Shown here piece after piece: positions 7,525 through 16,344 of a DNA stretch of 64,000 bases. Numbering within the stretch: the first letter of the stretch is position 1; each line of letters begins with the position of its first letter. Under the pieces are notes generated by a model, which made no database searches, was not told the DNA's origin, and worked only from the letters and a program-made list of their open reading frames with translations. Made by a program: the position numbers and the translations under genes. This DNA is from Marinobacter sp. THAF197a (GTDB taxonomy: Bacteria > Pseudomonadota > Gammaproteobacteria > Pseudomonadales > Oleiphilaceae), in contig NZ_CP045324.1 of assembly GCF_009363275.1 (NCBI RefSeq), positions 3,348,001 to 3,412,000 of the forward strand, given 5' to 3'.

Positions 7525-8880
7525 ATGACCACCACTCCGACACCCAAAGACCAGTACCGGGCGCTGGGGTTATCCACCTTTGCGTTCACCCTCTGCTTTG
7601 CGGTCTGGACCATCTTTTCCATCATCGGCATCCGTATCAGCGAAGAGCTGGGCCTGACCGACACCCAGCTTGGCCTGTTGATGGCCACACCGATTCTGAC
7701 CGGCTCTATCAGCCGCCTGTTTCTGGGCATCTGGACAGACCGTTACGGTGGGCGTTGGGTATTCGGCATATTGATGCTGACAACGGCAGCCTGTGTTTAC
7801 CTGCTGACCTTTGCCACCACCTACCCGATGATGCTGCTCGGCGCCCTGGGCGTGGGCCTCGCCGGCGGCGCGTTTATCGTGGGGGTTGCCTACACCGCTG
7901 CCTGGTTCGAGCCCTCCAGGCAAGGCACAGCACTGGGTATTTTCGGGGCGGGCAACGTGGGGTCGGCGGTCACCAATTTTGGTGCGCCTTTCCTGCTGGT
8001 TGCCTTCGGCTGGGAAAAAACCGCCCAGATCTACGCCCTGGTGCTGGCACTGATGGGTGTTTTCTTTATTGTGTTGGCGAAAACCGACCCCCTGGCAAAA
8101 GCACGGGCCAACGCCGAGCAAAAATCCTTTGCCGAGCAAATGGCGCCATTGAAAGAACTCAGGGTCTGGCGCTTCGCGCTCTACTATTTCTTTGTTTTTG
8201 GTGCCTTCGTCGCCCTTGCGCTCTGGCTGCCCCATTACCTGATCGGCGTTTATGGGCTGAATATCCAGACCGCCGGCATGATCGCCGCCATGTACACAGT
8301 GCCCGCCTCCCTGTTCCGCATCCTCGGCGGCTGGCTATCTGACCGTTACGGCGCCCGCCGGGTGATGTACTGGACCTTCACGGCCTCAGTGATATGCACC
8401 TTCCTGCTCAGCTACCCGCCAACGGAGTACGTTATCCACGGCATTGAGGGCGACATCCGCTTCAGTTTCGAGATCACTCTGGCGCTGTTCGTGGTGCTGA
8501 CCTTCGTGCTCGGGTTCTTTATGTCCCTGGGCAAGGCGGCCGTGTATAAACACATCCCGGTGTACTACCCTATGCATGTTGGCGCGGTAGGCGGTGTGGT
8601 CGGTATGATTGGCGGGATCGGCGGCTTTCTGTTGCCACTGGCGTTCGGTGTGCTGAACGACATTACCGGCGTCTGGCAAAGCAGTTTCATGCTGATGTTC
8701 ATCATTGTCGCCACTGCCCTGGCCTGGATGCACTATGCGATTCGCAAGGCGGAACGGGCCGAGTGGGCGGCCCATGAAGAACGCACAGACCTTCCGGAAC
8801 TGGCCTCGCCGCAACTGTTCTACCCACTCAGCCGGCAGCACCAGGAGGCACCGCTGGTGAAGCCGCCACAACAGCCCTGA
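7525..8880 (+). CDS. NarK1-type nitrate/nitrite MFS transporter (451 aa)
   Basis: A 12-TM carrier with both nitrate signatures: GIFGAGNVGSAVTNFGAP at about 139-156 and GGVVGMIGGIGGFLLPLAF at about 355-373. LGIWTDRYGGRW at about 68-79 is the MFS loop motif. It resembles the proton-linked NarK1 group. A TTGAT half-site is visible at about 7470, but no full ANR box in the plus orientation. Third NarK-type gene in 6 kb, and the most divergent in length from the 530-residue one. It is followed after 18 bases by an EVE-domain gene. Confidence 0.87.
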   Translation: MTTTPTPKDQYRALGLSTFAFTLCFAVWTIFSIIGIRISEELGLTDTQLGLLMATPILTGSISRLFLGIWTDRYGGRWVFGILMLTTAACVYLLTFATTYPMMLLGALGVGLAGGAFIVGVAYTAAWFEPSRQGTALGIFGAGNVGSAVTNFGAPFLLVAFGWEKTAQIYALVLALMGVFFIVLAKTDPLAKARANAEQKSFAEQMAPLKELRVWRFALYYFFVFGAFVALALWLPHYLIGVYGLNIQTAGMIAAMYTVPASLFRILGGWLSDRYGARRVMYWTFTASVICTFLLSYPPTEYVIHGIEGDIRFSFEITLALFVVLTFVLGFFMSLGKAAVYKHIPVYYPMHVGAVGGVVGMIGGIGGFLLPLAFGVLNDITGVWQSSFMLMFIIVATALAWMHYAIRKAERAEWAAHEERTDLPELASPQLFYPLSRQHQEAPLVKPPQQP

Positions 8881-8898
8881 CAACGAGAGACCTTGCCC

Positions 8899-9357
8899 AT
8901 GGCCAAGTGGCTGGCAAAAACAGAACCGTCAGAATGCAGTATTGACGACTTTGCTGCCAAGTCCGGCGGCAGCATTCCGTGGGATGGCGTGCGGAACTAC
9001 CAGGCTCGCAATTTCATGGCACAGATGGCAGAAGGTGATGAGGTGTTTATCTATCACTCCAGCTGCAAACACATTGGCATTGCCGGCATCGTCACCGTGA
9101 CCCGCAGCGCCTACCCGGACCCCAGTCAGTTTGACCCGGAATCGCCCTACCACGATTGCAAAAGCACGCCGGAGAAACCCCGCTGGCAGGCGGTGGATAT
9201 GGCCTTTGAGCGCAAACTACCACGCCTGATCCCACTGGATGAACTGAAAGCCCTGCCGGGGCTCGACAACCTGCCGCTGGTGAAGAAAGGCAGCAGATTG
9301 TCGGTAATGCCGGTCAGTGATGAGGAGTGGCAGATCATTCTGCAACAGGTGGCATAG
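8899..9357 (+). CDS. EVE domain protein (thymocyte nuclear protein 1-like)
   Basis: A 152-residue protein made of one EVE domain, a PUA-like fold. The pattern KWLAKTEPSECSIDDF at the start, WDGVRNYQARNFM at about 32-44 and DEVFIYHSSC at about 51-60 are diagnostic of the family, whose members bind modified bases in DNA or RNA. The ATG at 8899 is preferred to an in-frame TTG at 8893 because it gives the canonical MAKWLAKTEP start. It follows the nitrate carrier gene by 18 bases and may be cotranscribed; its role there is unknown. Confidence 0.9.
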   Translation: MAKWLAKTEPSECSIDDFAAKSGGSIPWDGVRNYQARNFMAQMAEGDEVFIYHSSCKHIGIAGIVTVTRSAYPDPSQFDPESPYHDCKSTPEKPRWQAVDMAFERKLPRLIPLDELKALPGLDNLPLVKKGSRLSVMPVSDEEWQIILQQVA

Positions 9358-9384
9358 CCACCTGTTGCTTTGAATGGCCGTTCC

Positions 9385-10737
9385 TCACTCGTCGTGAGGA
9401 ATTGGGTCTGGGCTTCTGTCCCAGCCCACCAATGCCAGGGTAGCCACAACACCCAGAAGCAGGCCTTGCCAGGGCTCGAAGAACGCCAGGGCCGCGCCAA
9501 TCAACACTACGGTACCCCGTGAGGCGTTATCCCTCGGGATCGACATGGCAATGTAAGCACAGGCGAAGCCGGTGAGCACCAGCGTCAGGGACAGCGCCAC
9601 ACCCAACAGGGGCTTGAGCCCGGTCAGTAATGGCAGCAGGAAGTAAATGAACGGCAGCCCCATCAGGTAATAAGATGCCAGCCCACTGTGCAGGCTGTTC
9701 ATGGACTTGGGCCCCTGCTTCCAGCGTTGGACCACGATAACGTGCACGCCGGTCCAGACCGCGCCCTGAGTGGGGAAGAACGGTGCCACAATGCCCATGA
9801 TGGCGTTGCGGATGGACAGGGAAAAGTGGGTGCGGTTCAGGTTAATGTCGATGTGCTCGTCCTTGCGGACTTTCAGACCTTCCCGCAGCACTTCATTACC
9901 GGTAACCAGGTCACCGAACAGGATGATATAGGCAATCAGGGCCAGCGGAATACTCTGGATAATCATCTCTCGTGACGGCCAGCCATTGACCAGTGGCGAT
10001 GCCTTGGCCAACGCCTCTCCCAATGGCGGCACCACAAAGCCCCACTGGATATCAAAGCTCACCTCACCCACCAGCGGCCCGATAATCGCGGCTGCCAGAA
10101 AGCCCGGCAACAGCCCCAGTGCACCCAGGATGAAGAAGAACCGGCTTCGTGCCTTCAGTTTTTGCATCGGCACCGAGAAGGTGAAAATCAGGCAAATGGC
10201 ACAAGCCAGGCCAGTCGCAATCGGCTGTTCCAGCAGGAAACGCTCGGCGTCGTCCACGAACACCCGCTTGAGGGCGGCGATGGAGGCGCCCAGAATAATG
10301 CCCGCTTTCAGGGTGTCAGGTAGCCAGATAATGAATCGCCGCCCCAAGCCGGTAATGCCCAGCATCAGAACCAGAGCGGCAAACACCAGGCTCAGGGCGG
10401 TCATGGCCTGGAACCGGCTGACCGGGTCGTCGTAGCCACCGATCACAAATGCAAGAATTAACGGCAAGGCAGGCGTAATCCAACCGCCCGCGTAGGGTTC
10501 GCCGAAAACAATGACTGCCGAAGCTATCAAGGAAGCATGAATCATGGAAAGCGCAACCGCCTCCTCAAAACTCAAACCGAAAAAGGCTGTCATCACAGGT
10601 ATCAAAGCCAGGCCGGTCGCCGCAGAGACAAAGAGCCCCTGCAGAAACTCCGACCAGCATAACCGGGTATGGTAGAACGGCACGCGGAAGGTAAACGGGC
10701 CCCAGCGCCAGCCGGCTAACTCAGGTCTTTCTGCCAT
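9385..10737 (-). CDS. Putative permease with UraA/SulP-like fold
   Basis: A 450-residue integral membrane protein with about 12-14 hydrophobic segments. GEPYAGGWITPALPLILAF at about 78-96 and the polar re-entrant stretches near FPTQGAVWTG recall the nucleobase/sulfate permease fold (NCS2/SulP), but I cannot place it in a named subfamily or give a substrate. The GC-rich C-terminus is short and lacks a STAS domain. Its stop lies 28 bases from the convergent EVE gene. Confidence is high that it is a real transporter-like gene, low for its function. Confidence 0.55.
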   Translation of the reverse strand: MAERPELAGWRWGPFTFRVPFYHTRLCWSEFLQGLFVSAATGLALIPVMTAFFGLSFEEAVALSMIHASLIASAVIVFGEPYAGGWITPALPLILAFVIGGYDDPVSRFQAMTALSLVFAALVLMLGITGLGRRFIIWLPDTLKAGIILGASIAALKRVFVDDAERFLLEQPIATGLACAICLIFTFSVPMQKLKARSRFFFILGALGLLPGFLAAAIIGPLVGEVSFDIQWGFVVPPLGEALAKASPLVNGWPSREMIIQSIPLALIAYIILFGDLVTGNEVLREGLKVRKDEHIDINLNRTHFSLSIRNAIMGIVAPFFPTQGAVWTGVHVIVVQRWKQGPKSMNSLHSGLASYYLMGLPFIYFLLPLLTGLKPLLGVALSLTLVLTGFACAYIAMSIPRDNASRGTVVLIGAALAFFEPWQGLLLGVVATLALVGWDRSPDPIPHDE

Positions 10738-10953
10738 GGGAAGTCACTCTCTTGTATTTGTTGTGAGTCACCTGATTATGGAAACCCTTTCCTCATAGCA
10801 CGAATGAATAATTCTGATCATGTGAAATAAGCACTGTTTATAAAATGCATGCATCCCTCACAGGCCAATGCTGATCAACATTCAGGCTACCCAATACCCT
10901 CTGAGCGCTTTAGAATCCGGCTCCTCGCGAACTTTCTGGAGTCTTTGTCTGCC

Positions 10954-11775
10954 ATGTCCTCCGAACTAAGCCCTGTTTCCGGTTTTGAACAACTGCGCCG
11001 CATTGAGTCCAGCAAACTCTTTCAGGGCGCGGTGATTGCCATCATTATCCTTTCAGCGCTGACCATCGGTGCCAAAACCTACGATGTCCCGCCACTGGTG
11101 GAGCGAAGCCTTAGCGTGCTGGACAATGCCATCACCCTGTTCTTCCTGGTGGAGATCCTGTTCCGCTTTGGCGTCTGTCAGAACAAAAAACGCTTCCTGT
11201 TCGATGGCTGGAACCTGTTTGATACCCTGGTGGTGATCGGCAGCCTGATTCCGCTGGATAACGCCGAAGCGGTGCTGCTGGGCCGCCTGCTGCGAGTGTT
11301 CCGGGTGCTGCGACTGGTTTCAGTGGTGCCTGAGCTGCGCTTTTTGATCAATTCTTTGCTCAAAGCCATCCCCCGCATGGGCTACATCGCCCTGCTGATG
11401 TTCATCATCTTTTACATCTATGCGGCCATGGGCTCCATGTTCTTTGCCGATATTGACGAGTTCCTGTGGGGGGATGTGTCCATTGCCATGCTAACCCTGT
11501 TCCGGGTAGCCACCTTTGAAGACTGGACAGACGTGATGTACGACACCATGGAGGTGTATCCATTAAGCTGGATTTACTACCTCACCTTCATATTCCTGAC
11601 GGCGTTTGTGTTTCTGAACATGATGATCGGGGCAATACTGGAAGTAATGGGCGAAGAACAGAACGCCAAGGAAGCCGAAAAAGCCCACGACGAGCGAGAC
11701 GAGATCGCCCGCCAGCTCCAGGCTGTTCAACAACAGCTCCAGGAACTGACCAGGCAGATCAGCGAAAGGAAATAA
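10954..11775 (+). CDS. Voltage-gated cation channel (one-repeat, BacNav-like) with acidic filter
   Basis: A 273-residue single-repeat ion channel. S4 near 110-130 has arginines at about 111, 114, 117 and 120, every third residue. The pore selectivity filter TFEDWTD is at 187-193 (11512-11532), followed by S6 ending LNMMIGAILE and a charged coiled-coil tail at about 233-273 that should drive tetramer assembly. Sodium channel NavAb has TLESWSM here, while its calcium-selective mutant CavAb has TLDDWSD; the present filter has acidic residues at all three equivalent positions. The ATG at 10954 is chosen because the upstream 35 codons are not channel-like. Confidence 0.85.
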   Translation: MSSELSPVSGFEQLRRIESSKLFQGAVIAIIILSALTIGAKTYDVPPLVERSLSVLDNAITLFFLVEILFRFGVCQNKKRFLFDGWNLFDTLVVIGSLIPLDNAEAVLLGRLLRVFRVLRLVSVVPELRFLINSLLKAIPRMGYIALLMFIIFYIYAAMGSMFFADIDEFLWGDVSIAMLTLFRVATFEDWTDVMYDTMEVYPLSWIYYLTFIFLTAFVFLNMMIGAILEVMGEEQNAKEAEKAHDERDEIARQLQAVQQQLQELTRQISERK

Positions 11776-11781
11776 GGCGTT

Positions 11782-12159
11782 TTAGCCGAAGAACGGTTTG
11801 GCCATGGCCAGGTGAAGAATTGCGAGCACCTGGGCCAGGGCCAGAACAGAAGCAACAATCCGCACCGGTTTGGCCACAGTGGTTTTCAGAGCAAATACCC
11901 CGGCAATGATGTAACCAATCAGCAGCACGATCTTGGCGATCAGCCAGCCCGGCATGGCGTGGATGTAACCGACCACAAACAACAGGGAGATGGCAGACAC
12001 CAGAAGAATGGTGTCGTTGATGTGCGGAATGAAACGCAACGGAGTATGACGCCAGCCCGGTCGACCCGCCGCATCAAGAACCAACCGCAGGGCGAACAGA
12101 ATAATCGTCAGGTAGGCGGTGGCCATGTGCAGCATCTTCAGCAATACGTAGGCACTCAT
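11782..12159 (-). CDS. SirB2 family inner membrane protein
   Basis: A 125-residue protein with four membrane segments. It begins YVLLKMLHMATAYLTI and contains RFIPHINDTILLVSAI at about 42-57, the conserved SirB2 (DUF/PF04247) pattern. Function is unknown in the family, with older links to expression of invasion genes. A strong AGGAAAGGAA precedes the ATG. It is convergent with the ion channel gene (6 bases between stops) and divergent from the second nnrS. Confidence 0.85.
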   Translation of the reverse strand: MSAYVLLKMLHMATAYLTIILFALRLVLDAAGRPGWRHTPLRFIPHINDTILLVSAISLLFVVGYIHAMPGWLIAKIVLLIGYIIAGVFALKTTVAKPVRIVASVLALAQVLAILHLAMAKPFFG

Positions 12160-12284
12160 AGAACATTCCTTTCCTAATCAAAATGATGCCCGCATTGTAC
12201 GCAAAATACCCCGAAGCAGGTATGGTTTCTCGACCTCATCACCTTTAACATATACTGCATATACATGTATTTGGGAGATTAGTT

Positions 12285-13469
12285 ATGCAGTCCATTCCAG
12301 CCTCTCCTGAGCGCGCCTCCGCCAGCGTCAGCCAGCTCTTCAGTTACCCGTTCCGGATTTTCTTTCTGTCTATGACCGTACTGGCTATTGTCGCCATCCC
12401 CCTTTGGGTGCTGGAAGTGACCGGTACGGTACGACTGCCCCTGGCCATGCCGGGCCTGTTCTGGCATCAGCATGAAATGCTGTTCGGTTTCCTGTCTGCT
12501 GCCATTGCTGGCTTCTTGCTGACCGCCGTGTGTGTCTGGACCCAAACCGACCGAACCCACGGAGCGCTTCTGGCAGGGCTTTGGGGCGTCTGGCTGGCTG
12601 GCCGCCTGCTCCTGGCCTTTGGCGGCAACCTGCCGGAGTGGCTGGTACAGGGCGTTAACCTCGCCTTCCTGCCACTGGTGATGATCGATGCCGGCTGGCG
12701 CGTATGGAAAGCCCGGCAGAAACGGCAGGTGATGATTCTGGTAGTACTGGGGCTGCTCTGGCTGATGCAGATCGGCTTCGTAACCCGGCTGGATATGGCC
12801 TTCAGCTATGGCGCACTGATCATGGCCATGGCCCTGATCAGCATCATTGGCGGGCGCATCACACCAGCCTTTTCCGCCGGCTGGCTGCGCCAGAGAGGAG
12901 GCAACGCCGAGGCCGTCAAAATGATTCCGGCCCTGGATATGGCGGCGGTGTTCTCCATGATCCTGTTGATGGTTTCGCTGGTTACCGGGTGGCAAACGGT
13001 AACCGCCATACTGGCGGTGGTGGCTGCCGTGCTGATGCTGGTTCGCCTGGCAAACTGGAAAGGCTGGCTGGTGCGCAGTGAACCCTTGTTGTGGATACTG
13101 CACCTGTCCATTCTCTGGGTACCGGTGGCCTTGCTGTTACTCGCTGGTTCTTTGCTGGCAGGCTGGCCAAGCAATGCCTGGACCCACGCCGCGGGTACCG
13201 GCGCCGTTGGCTGCCTGATTCTGGGCGTGATCGCCCGGGTCTCCCTGGGTCACACCGGCCGCCCACTGATTTTACCCAAAGGCATGGTTCTGGCTTTTGT
13301 GGCGGTTCAACTGGCGGCGGTTATTCGAGTTATCACGGCTTTCGATGTCATTCCCTGGCACCCGGGCATCGGCACCAGTACCGCGCTGTGGGTGATCGCC
13401 TACGCTATCTTCCTGATTCGCTACACCGGTGTACTGGCAAGCCCCAGGGCCGATGGCCGAGAGGGGTAA
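12285..13469 (+). CDS. nnrS: NnrS family protein (copy 2)
   Basis: A 394-residue polytopic protein. FSYPFRIFFLS at the start, WHQHEMLFGFLSAAIAGFLL at about 64-83, and IIGGRITPAFSAG at about 186-198 are classic NnrS landmarks; the paired histidines WHQHE are likely metal ligands. It fits the canonical family better than the first copy. The preceding 60 bases contain an AT-rich stretch with a TGCATATACATGTATTT pattern that may bind a regulator. Its last 49 bases overlap the convergent START-domain gene. Confidence 0.9.
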   Translation: MQSIPASPERASASVSQLFSYPFRIFFLSMTVLAIVAIPLWVLEVTGTVRLPLAMPGLFWHQHEMLFGFLSAAIAGFLLTAVCVWTQTDRTHGALLAGLWGVWLAGRLLLAFGGNLPEWLVQGVNLAFLPLVMIDAGWRVWKARQKRQVMILVVLGLLWLMQIGFVTRLDMAFSYGALIMAMALISIIGGRITPAFSAGWLRQRGGNAEAVKMIPALDMAAVFSMILLMVSLVTGWQTVTAILAVVAAVLMLVRLANWKGWLVRSEPLLWILHLSILWVPVALLLLAGSLLAGWPSNAWTHAAGTGAVGCLILGVIARVSLGHTGRPLILPKGMVLAFVAVQLAAVIRVITAFDVIPWHPGIGTSTALWVIAYAIFLIRYTGVLASPRADGREG

Positions 13470-13954
13470 ATAGATTCAAACCTGGCCCGCGCCCGGCGGA
13501 AACGGTCCGCCGGGAAATGTATGCTGATGCCTTCCAGGGCGGCCATCAGCATTTCGATGTGGGCATCCCACCCGGCACAGGCAATGGGCACCAACTCATC
13601 ATCCGGCAGCAGCAGGGTCAATGTCAGACGCGTGCCCTCTCCCTCCGGCTCAAGGCGCCACTCCAGCGGCCGCTCCGGTGCATCGCCGGCGCTCCAGGAG
13701 TAGGCCAGCAATCGGTTTGGCTCGCAGGCTGTAATCTCACAGTCAATGGGGGTGCCACTGTTACCGAAATCCAGCTGCACACGGCCACCACGCTTCGCTT
13801 CCAATACACCCGGCGCCAGCCATTGGGCCAGGCAGACAGAGTCCGTCAGCATTCTCCAGACTGCTTCCGGCGAGTGGTCAAGAGCCCGCACAAGCGTGGC
13901 AGTAACCCGGCCGTTCACCTGTACCAATTGGCCGTCAATGGTTTCCTGATCCAT
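13421..13954 (-). CDS. SRPBCC/AHSA1-like START-domain protein
   Basis: A 177-residue cytoplasmic protein. ALDHSPEAVWRMLTD at about 23-37 followed by LAQWLAPGV and the C-terminal helix GWDAHIEMLMAALEG are typical of the AHSA1 branch of the SRPBCC hydrophobic-ligand fold. The ligand is unknown. AAGGAG precedes the ATG. The stop lies inside the end of the second nnrS gene (49-base antisense overlap). A perfect ANR box at 14060-14073 lies 105 bases upstream of its start. Confidence 0.85.
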   Translation of the reverse strand: MDQETIDGQLVQVNGRVTATLVRALDHSPEAVWRMLTDSVCLAQWLAPGVLEAKRGGRVQLDFGNSGTPIDCEITACEPNRLLAYSWSAGDAPERPLEWRLEPEGEGTRLTLTLLLPDDELVPIACAGWDAHIEMLMAALEGISIHFPADRFRRARARFESIYPSRPSALGLASTPV

Positions 13955-14059
13955 CCTGTCGTCTCCTTATAAATAAGCCCGTTTTCCTGAAACCAGGCTA
14001 TCAACTGAAAGCAAAACCCATAGGCGCGACCAAAGTAGCAAGCCTCCCGTGCGAGTACC

Positions 14060-14073
14060 TTGATGACCATCAA
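14060..14073. promoter_or_regulatory. Perfect ANR/FNR box between fabA and the START gene
   Basis: TTGATGACCATCAA matches TTGAT-N4-ATCAA at all ten positions. On the minus side a TACTTT (14032-14037) lies exactly 32 bases from the box centre, as expected for a class II promoter driving the START-domain gene. No equally good -10 is seen toward fabA, where the box could still act from a distance or repress. Confidence 0.65.
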
Positions 14074-14206
14074 AACAGGATTTCTGCGAACTATTTCCAA
14101 ACCAAGGGGAACTTCACGCCGGCTATCATCCACTAAAGGTCAATAGCTCTTCTGGCGATAAGCGCTAAAGTAGAAGAAATGATTCTGCAACAGAGACACA
14201 GGCAAT

Positions 14207-14716
14207 ATGTATCCTGATCACTTTGACAAAGAAGACCTGATCCGCTGTGGTCACGGCGAATTGTTCCCGGGCGACATGCGCCTGCCCATCGATGAGATGC
14301 TGATGGTAGACCGCATCACCCACATTGCGGCAGACGACGGTGAATTCGGCAAAGGCAGCCTGGTGGCCGAACTGGACATCAACCCGGACCTCTGGTTCTT
14401 CAAAGTGCATTTTCAGGGCGACCCGGTGATGCCCGGCTGCCTGGGCCTGGACGCCATGTGGCAGCTGGTGGGGTTCTTTCTGGCCTGGACCGGTGGCGAA
14501 GGCAAAGGCCGCGCCCTGGGTGCCGGCGAAGTGAAATTCTTTGGCCAGGTGTTGCCGACCAACAAAAAGGTTACTTACCGCCTGGACATCAAACGCCTCA
14601 TCCGCCGTAAGCTGACTATGGCAATTGCGGATGCCCGTATGGAAGTCGACGGCCGGGAAATCTACACCGCCAAAGACCTTCGGGTTGGCCTGTTCACATC
14701 TACTGATGACTTTTAG
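14207..14716 (+). CDS. fabA: 3-hydroxydecanoyl-ACP dehydratase/isomerase FabA
   Basis: Makes the cis-3-decenoyl-ACP branch point for unsaturated fatty acids: dehydrates 3-hydroxydecanoyl-ACP and isomerises the double bond. The 169-residue hot-dog protein has HFQGDPVMPGCLGLDAMWQ with catalytic His68 and Asp82, matching E. coli His70/Asp84. Length fits the family. It is 11 bases upstream of fabB and surely cotranscribed. No FabR-like palindrome is visible in the 252 bases before it; an ANR box is. Confidence 0.97.
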   Translation: MYPDHFDKEDLIRCGHGELFPGDMRLPIDEMLMVDRITHIAADDGEFGKGSLVAELDINPDLWFFKVHFQGDPVMPGCLGLDAMWQLVGFFLAWTGGEGKGRALGAGEVKFFGQVLPTNKKVTYRLDIKRLIRRKLTMAIADARMEVDGREIYTAKDLRVGLFTSTDDF

Positions 14717-14727
14717 GAGTTAGCACG

Positions 14728-15939
14728 ATGCGTCGCGTTGTTGTAACCGGCATGGGGATTGTCTCCAGCCTCGGAACCAACCAGAAAGAAGTAGCCCAGT
14801 CCCTTCGGGAATCCCGCTCCGGCATCGCCTTCAGCGAAGAGGCCAGGGACAACGGCTTGCGCAGCCACGTTGCGGGCAAGATCGACCTGAACCTGTCGGA
14901 ACTGATCGACCGCAAGATCTGGCGCTTCATGTCGCCGGCGGCTGGCTACTGCTACCTGTCAGCTAAAGAAGCCATCGAACAGGCAGGCCTGACCGACGAA
15001 CAGATTCGTGCCAACAGCACCGGTGCGGTATTTGGTACTGGCGGCGCCTCCACCGTGGAGCTTCTGGACGCCATCGACACCCATCGCGACAAAGGCATTC
15101 GCCGGGTTGGCCCTTATCGGGTGCCCCGCACCATGGGTAGCGCGATCAACGCATCCATTACTACCGCGTTCGGTATTACCGGCATCAACTACGGCATCAC
15201 CTCTGCCTGCGCCACCAGTGCCCACTGCATTGGCCACGCGGCAGATCAGATCGCCCTGGGCCGTCAGGAAGTCATGCTGGCTGGTGGTGGTGAGGACATT
15301 CACTGGACTCTGAGCCTGATGTTCGACGCCATGGGCGCGCTATCCACCAAGTACAACGACACACCGGAACAGGCCTCCCGCACCTACGATGCGGACCGCG
15401 ACGGCTTCGTTATTTCCGGCGGTGGCGGTGCCTTGGTACTGGAATCCCTGGAGCACGCAGAAGCCCGCGGCGCCACCATCCTGGCGGAACTGGTTGGCTT
15501 TGGCGCCACCTCAGACGGCGCCGATATGGTCGCCCCGAGCGGTGAAGGTGCGGTTCGCTGCATGAAGCAGGCCATGGCGCAGGCTGGCGGTGAGATCAAA
15601 TACATCAACACCCACGGTACCAGCACCCCGGCCGGTGACATCACCGAGCTGAAAGCCCTGAAGGACACCTTTGGTGACAAGATTCCGCCACTGAGCTCCA
15701 CCAAACCCCTGTGTGGCCATGCCCTGGGTGCCGCTGGCGTGCATGAAGCCATCTACACCCTGATCATGCAACGGGAAGGCTTTATTGCTCCGTCTGCCAA
15801 CATCCAGAACCTGGACGAAGGCGCCGAAGGCTACCCCATCGTTCGGGAACGCCAGGACAACCAGAACCTGGACCTGGTGATGAGTAACAGCTTCGGCTTT
15901 GGCGGCACCAACGCCACCCTGATCTTCAAAAAAGTCTGA
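14728..15939 (+). CDS. fabB: 3-oxoacyl-ACP synthase I FabB
   Basis: Elongates the cis-unsaturated acyl chains made by FabA. The 403-residue thiolase-fold protein carries the Cys-His-His triad: TSACATSAHC with Cys161, NTHGTSTPAGD near 296, and GHALGAAG near 331, plus the C-terminal SNSFGFGGTN loop. A GGAG ribosome site precedes the ATG. Second gene of the fabAB operon. The stop codon abuts that of the convergent AraC-type gene with no spacer. Confidence 0.97.
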   Translation: MRRVVVTGMGIVSSLGTNQKEVAQSLRESRSGIAFSEEARDNGLRSHVAGKIDLNLSELIDRKIWRFMSPAAGYCYLSAKEAIEQAGLTDEQIRANSTGAVFGTGGASTVELLDAIDTHRDKGIRRVGPYRVPRTMGSAINASITTAFGITGINYGITSACATSAHCIGHAADQIALGRQEVMLAGGGEDIHWTLSLMFDAMGALSTKYNDTPEQASRTYDADRDGFVISGGGGALVLESLEHAEARGATILAELVGFGATSDGADMVAPSGEGAVRCMKQAMAQAGGEIKYINTHGTSTPAGDITELKALKDTFGDKIPPLSSTKPLCGHALGAAGVHEAIYTLIMQREGFIAPSANIQNLDEGAEGYPIVRERQDNQNLDLVMSNSFGFGGTNATLIFKKV

Positions 15940-16314
15940 TCAGGACAGCCTGAGCGAGCGATATTCAGCCGGCGGAGTGCCCATCCAGCGCTTGAACGCC
16001 CGGCTGAATGCGCTGAGTTCCGAGAAACCAAGCTGTTCGGCAATCTCTACCAGCGGCTTGGTTTTATCTTTCATGTAGGTAATGGCCTGCTCACGGCGCA
16101 CCTGCTCCAGCAACGACGCAAACGTCAGCCCCTCTTGCCGCAGCTTCTTGTGCAACGTGTAGCGGCTCATATTCAGCTGCCCTGCCACCGTCTCCACACC
16201 CACCTTGCCACGCGCCAACTGAAGCCGGATCAGCACACTGACCCGATTACTCAACGAACGCTTTGAAACCTCAGGCCCCAGAGGCTCCGATGCCATGCCA
16301 ATTCCCCCTGCCAT
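15940..16314 (-). CDS. Stand-alone AraC-type DNA-binding domain protein
   Basis: Only 124 residues, consisting of a short lead and a complete AraC double helix-turn-helix: first helix pair at about 36-65 (VETVAGQLNMSRYTLHKKL) and second at about 86-115 (IAEQLGFSELSAFSRAFKRW). The ligand or dimerisation domain that normally precedes it (making about 300-340 residues) is absent, and no remnant of it is found in the 170 bases upstream. It could be a genuine small regulator or a decayed remnant. A FabR-like palindrome lies 31 bases upstream, and fabB is its convergent neighbour. Confidence 0.75.
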   Translation of the reverse strand: MAGGIGMASEPLGPEVSKRSLSNRVSVLIRLQLARGKVGVETVAGQLNMSRYTLHKKLRQEGLTFASLLEQVRREQAITYMKDKTKPLVEIAEQLGFSELSAFSRAFKRWMGTPPAEYRSLRLS

Positions 16315-16344
16315 TCTGTTTTAATCCACTGTGAAAGTTTGTCA

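Noticed and set aside
12261..12270. ATACATGTAT palindrome before the second nnrS
   Set aside because: It could belong to an NsrR-type site, but the match to the known pattern is too poor to claim.
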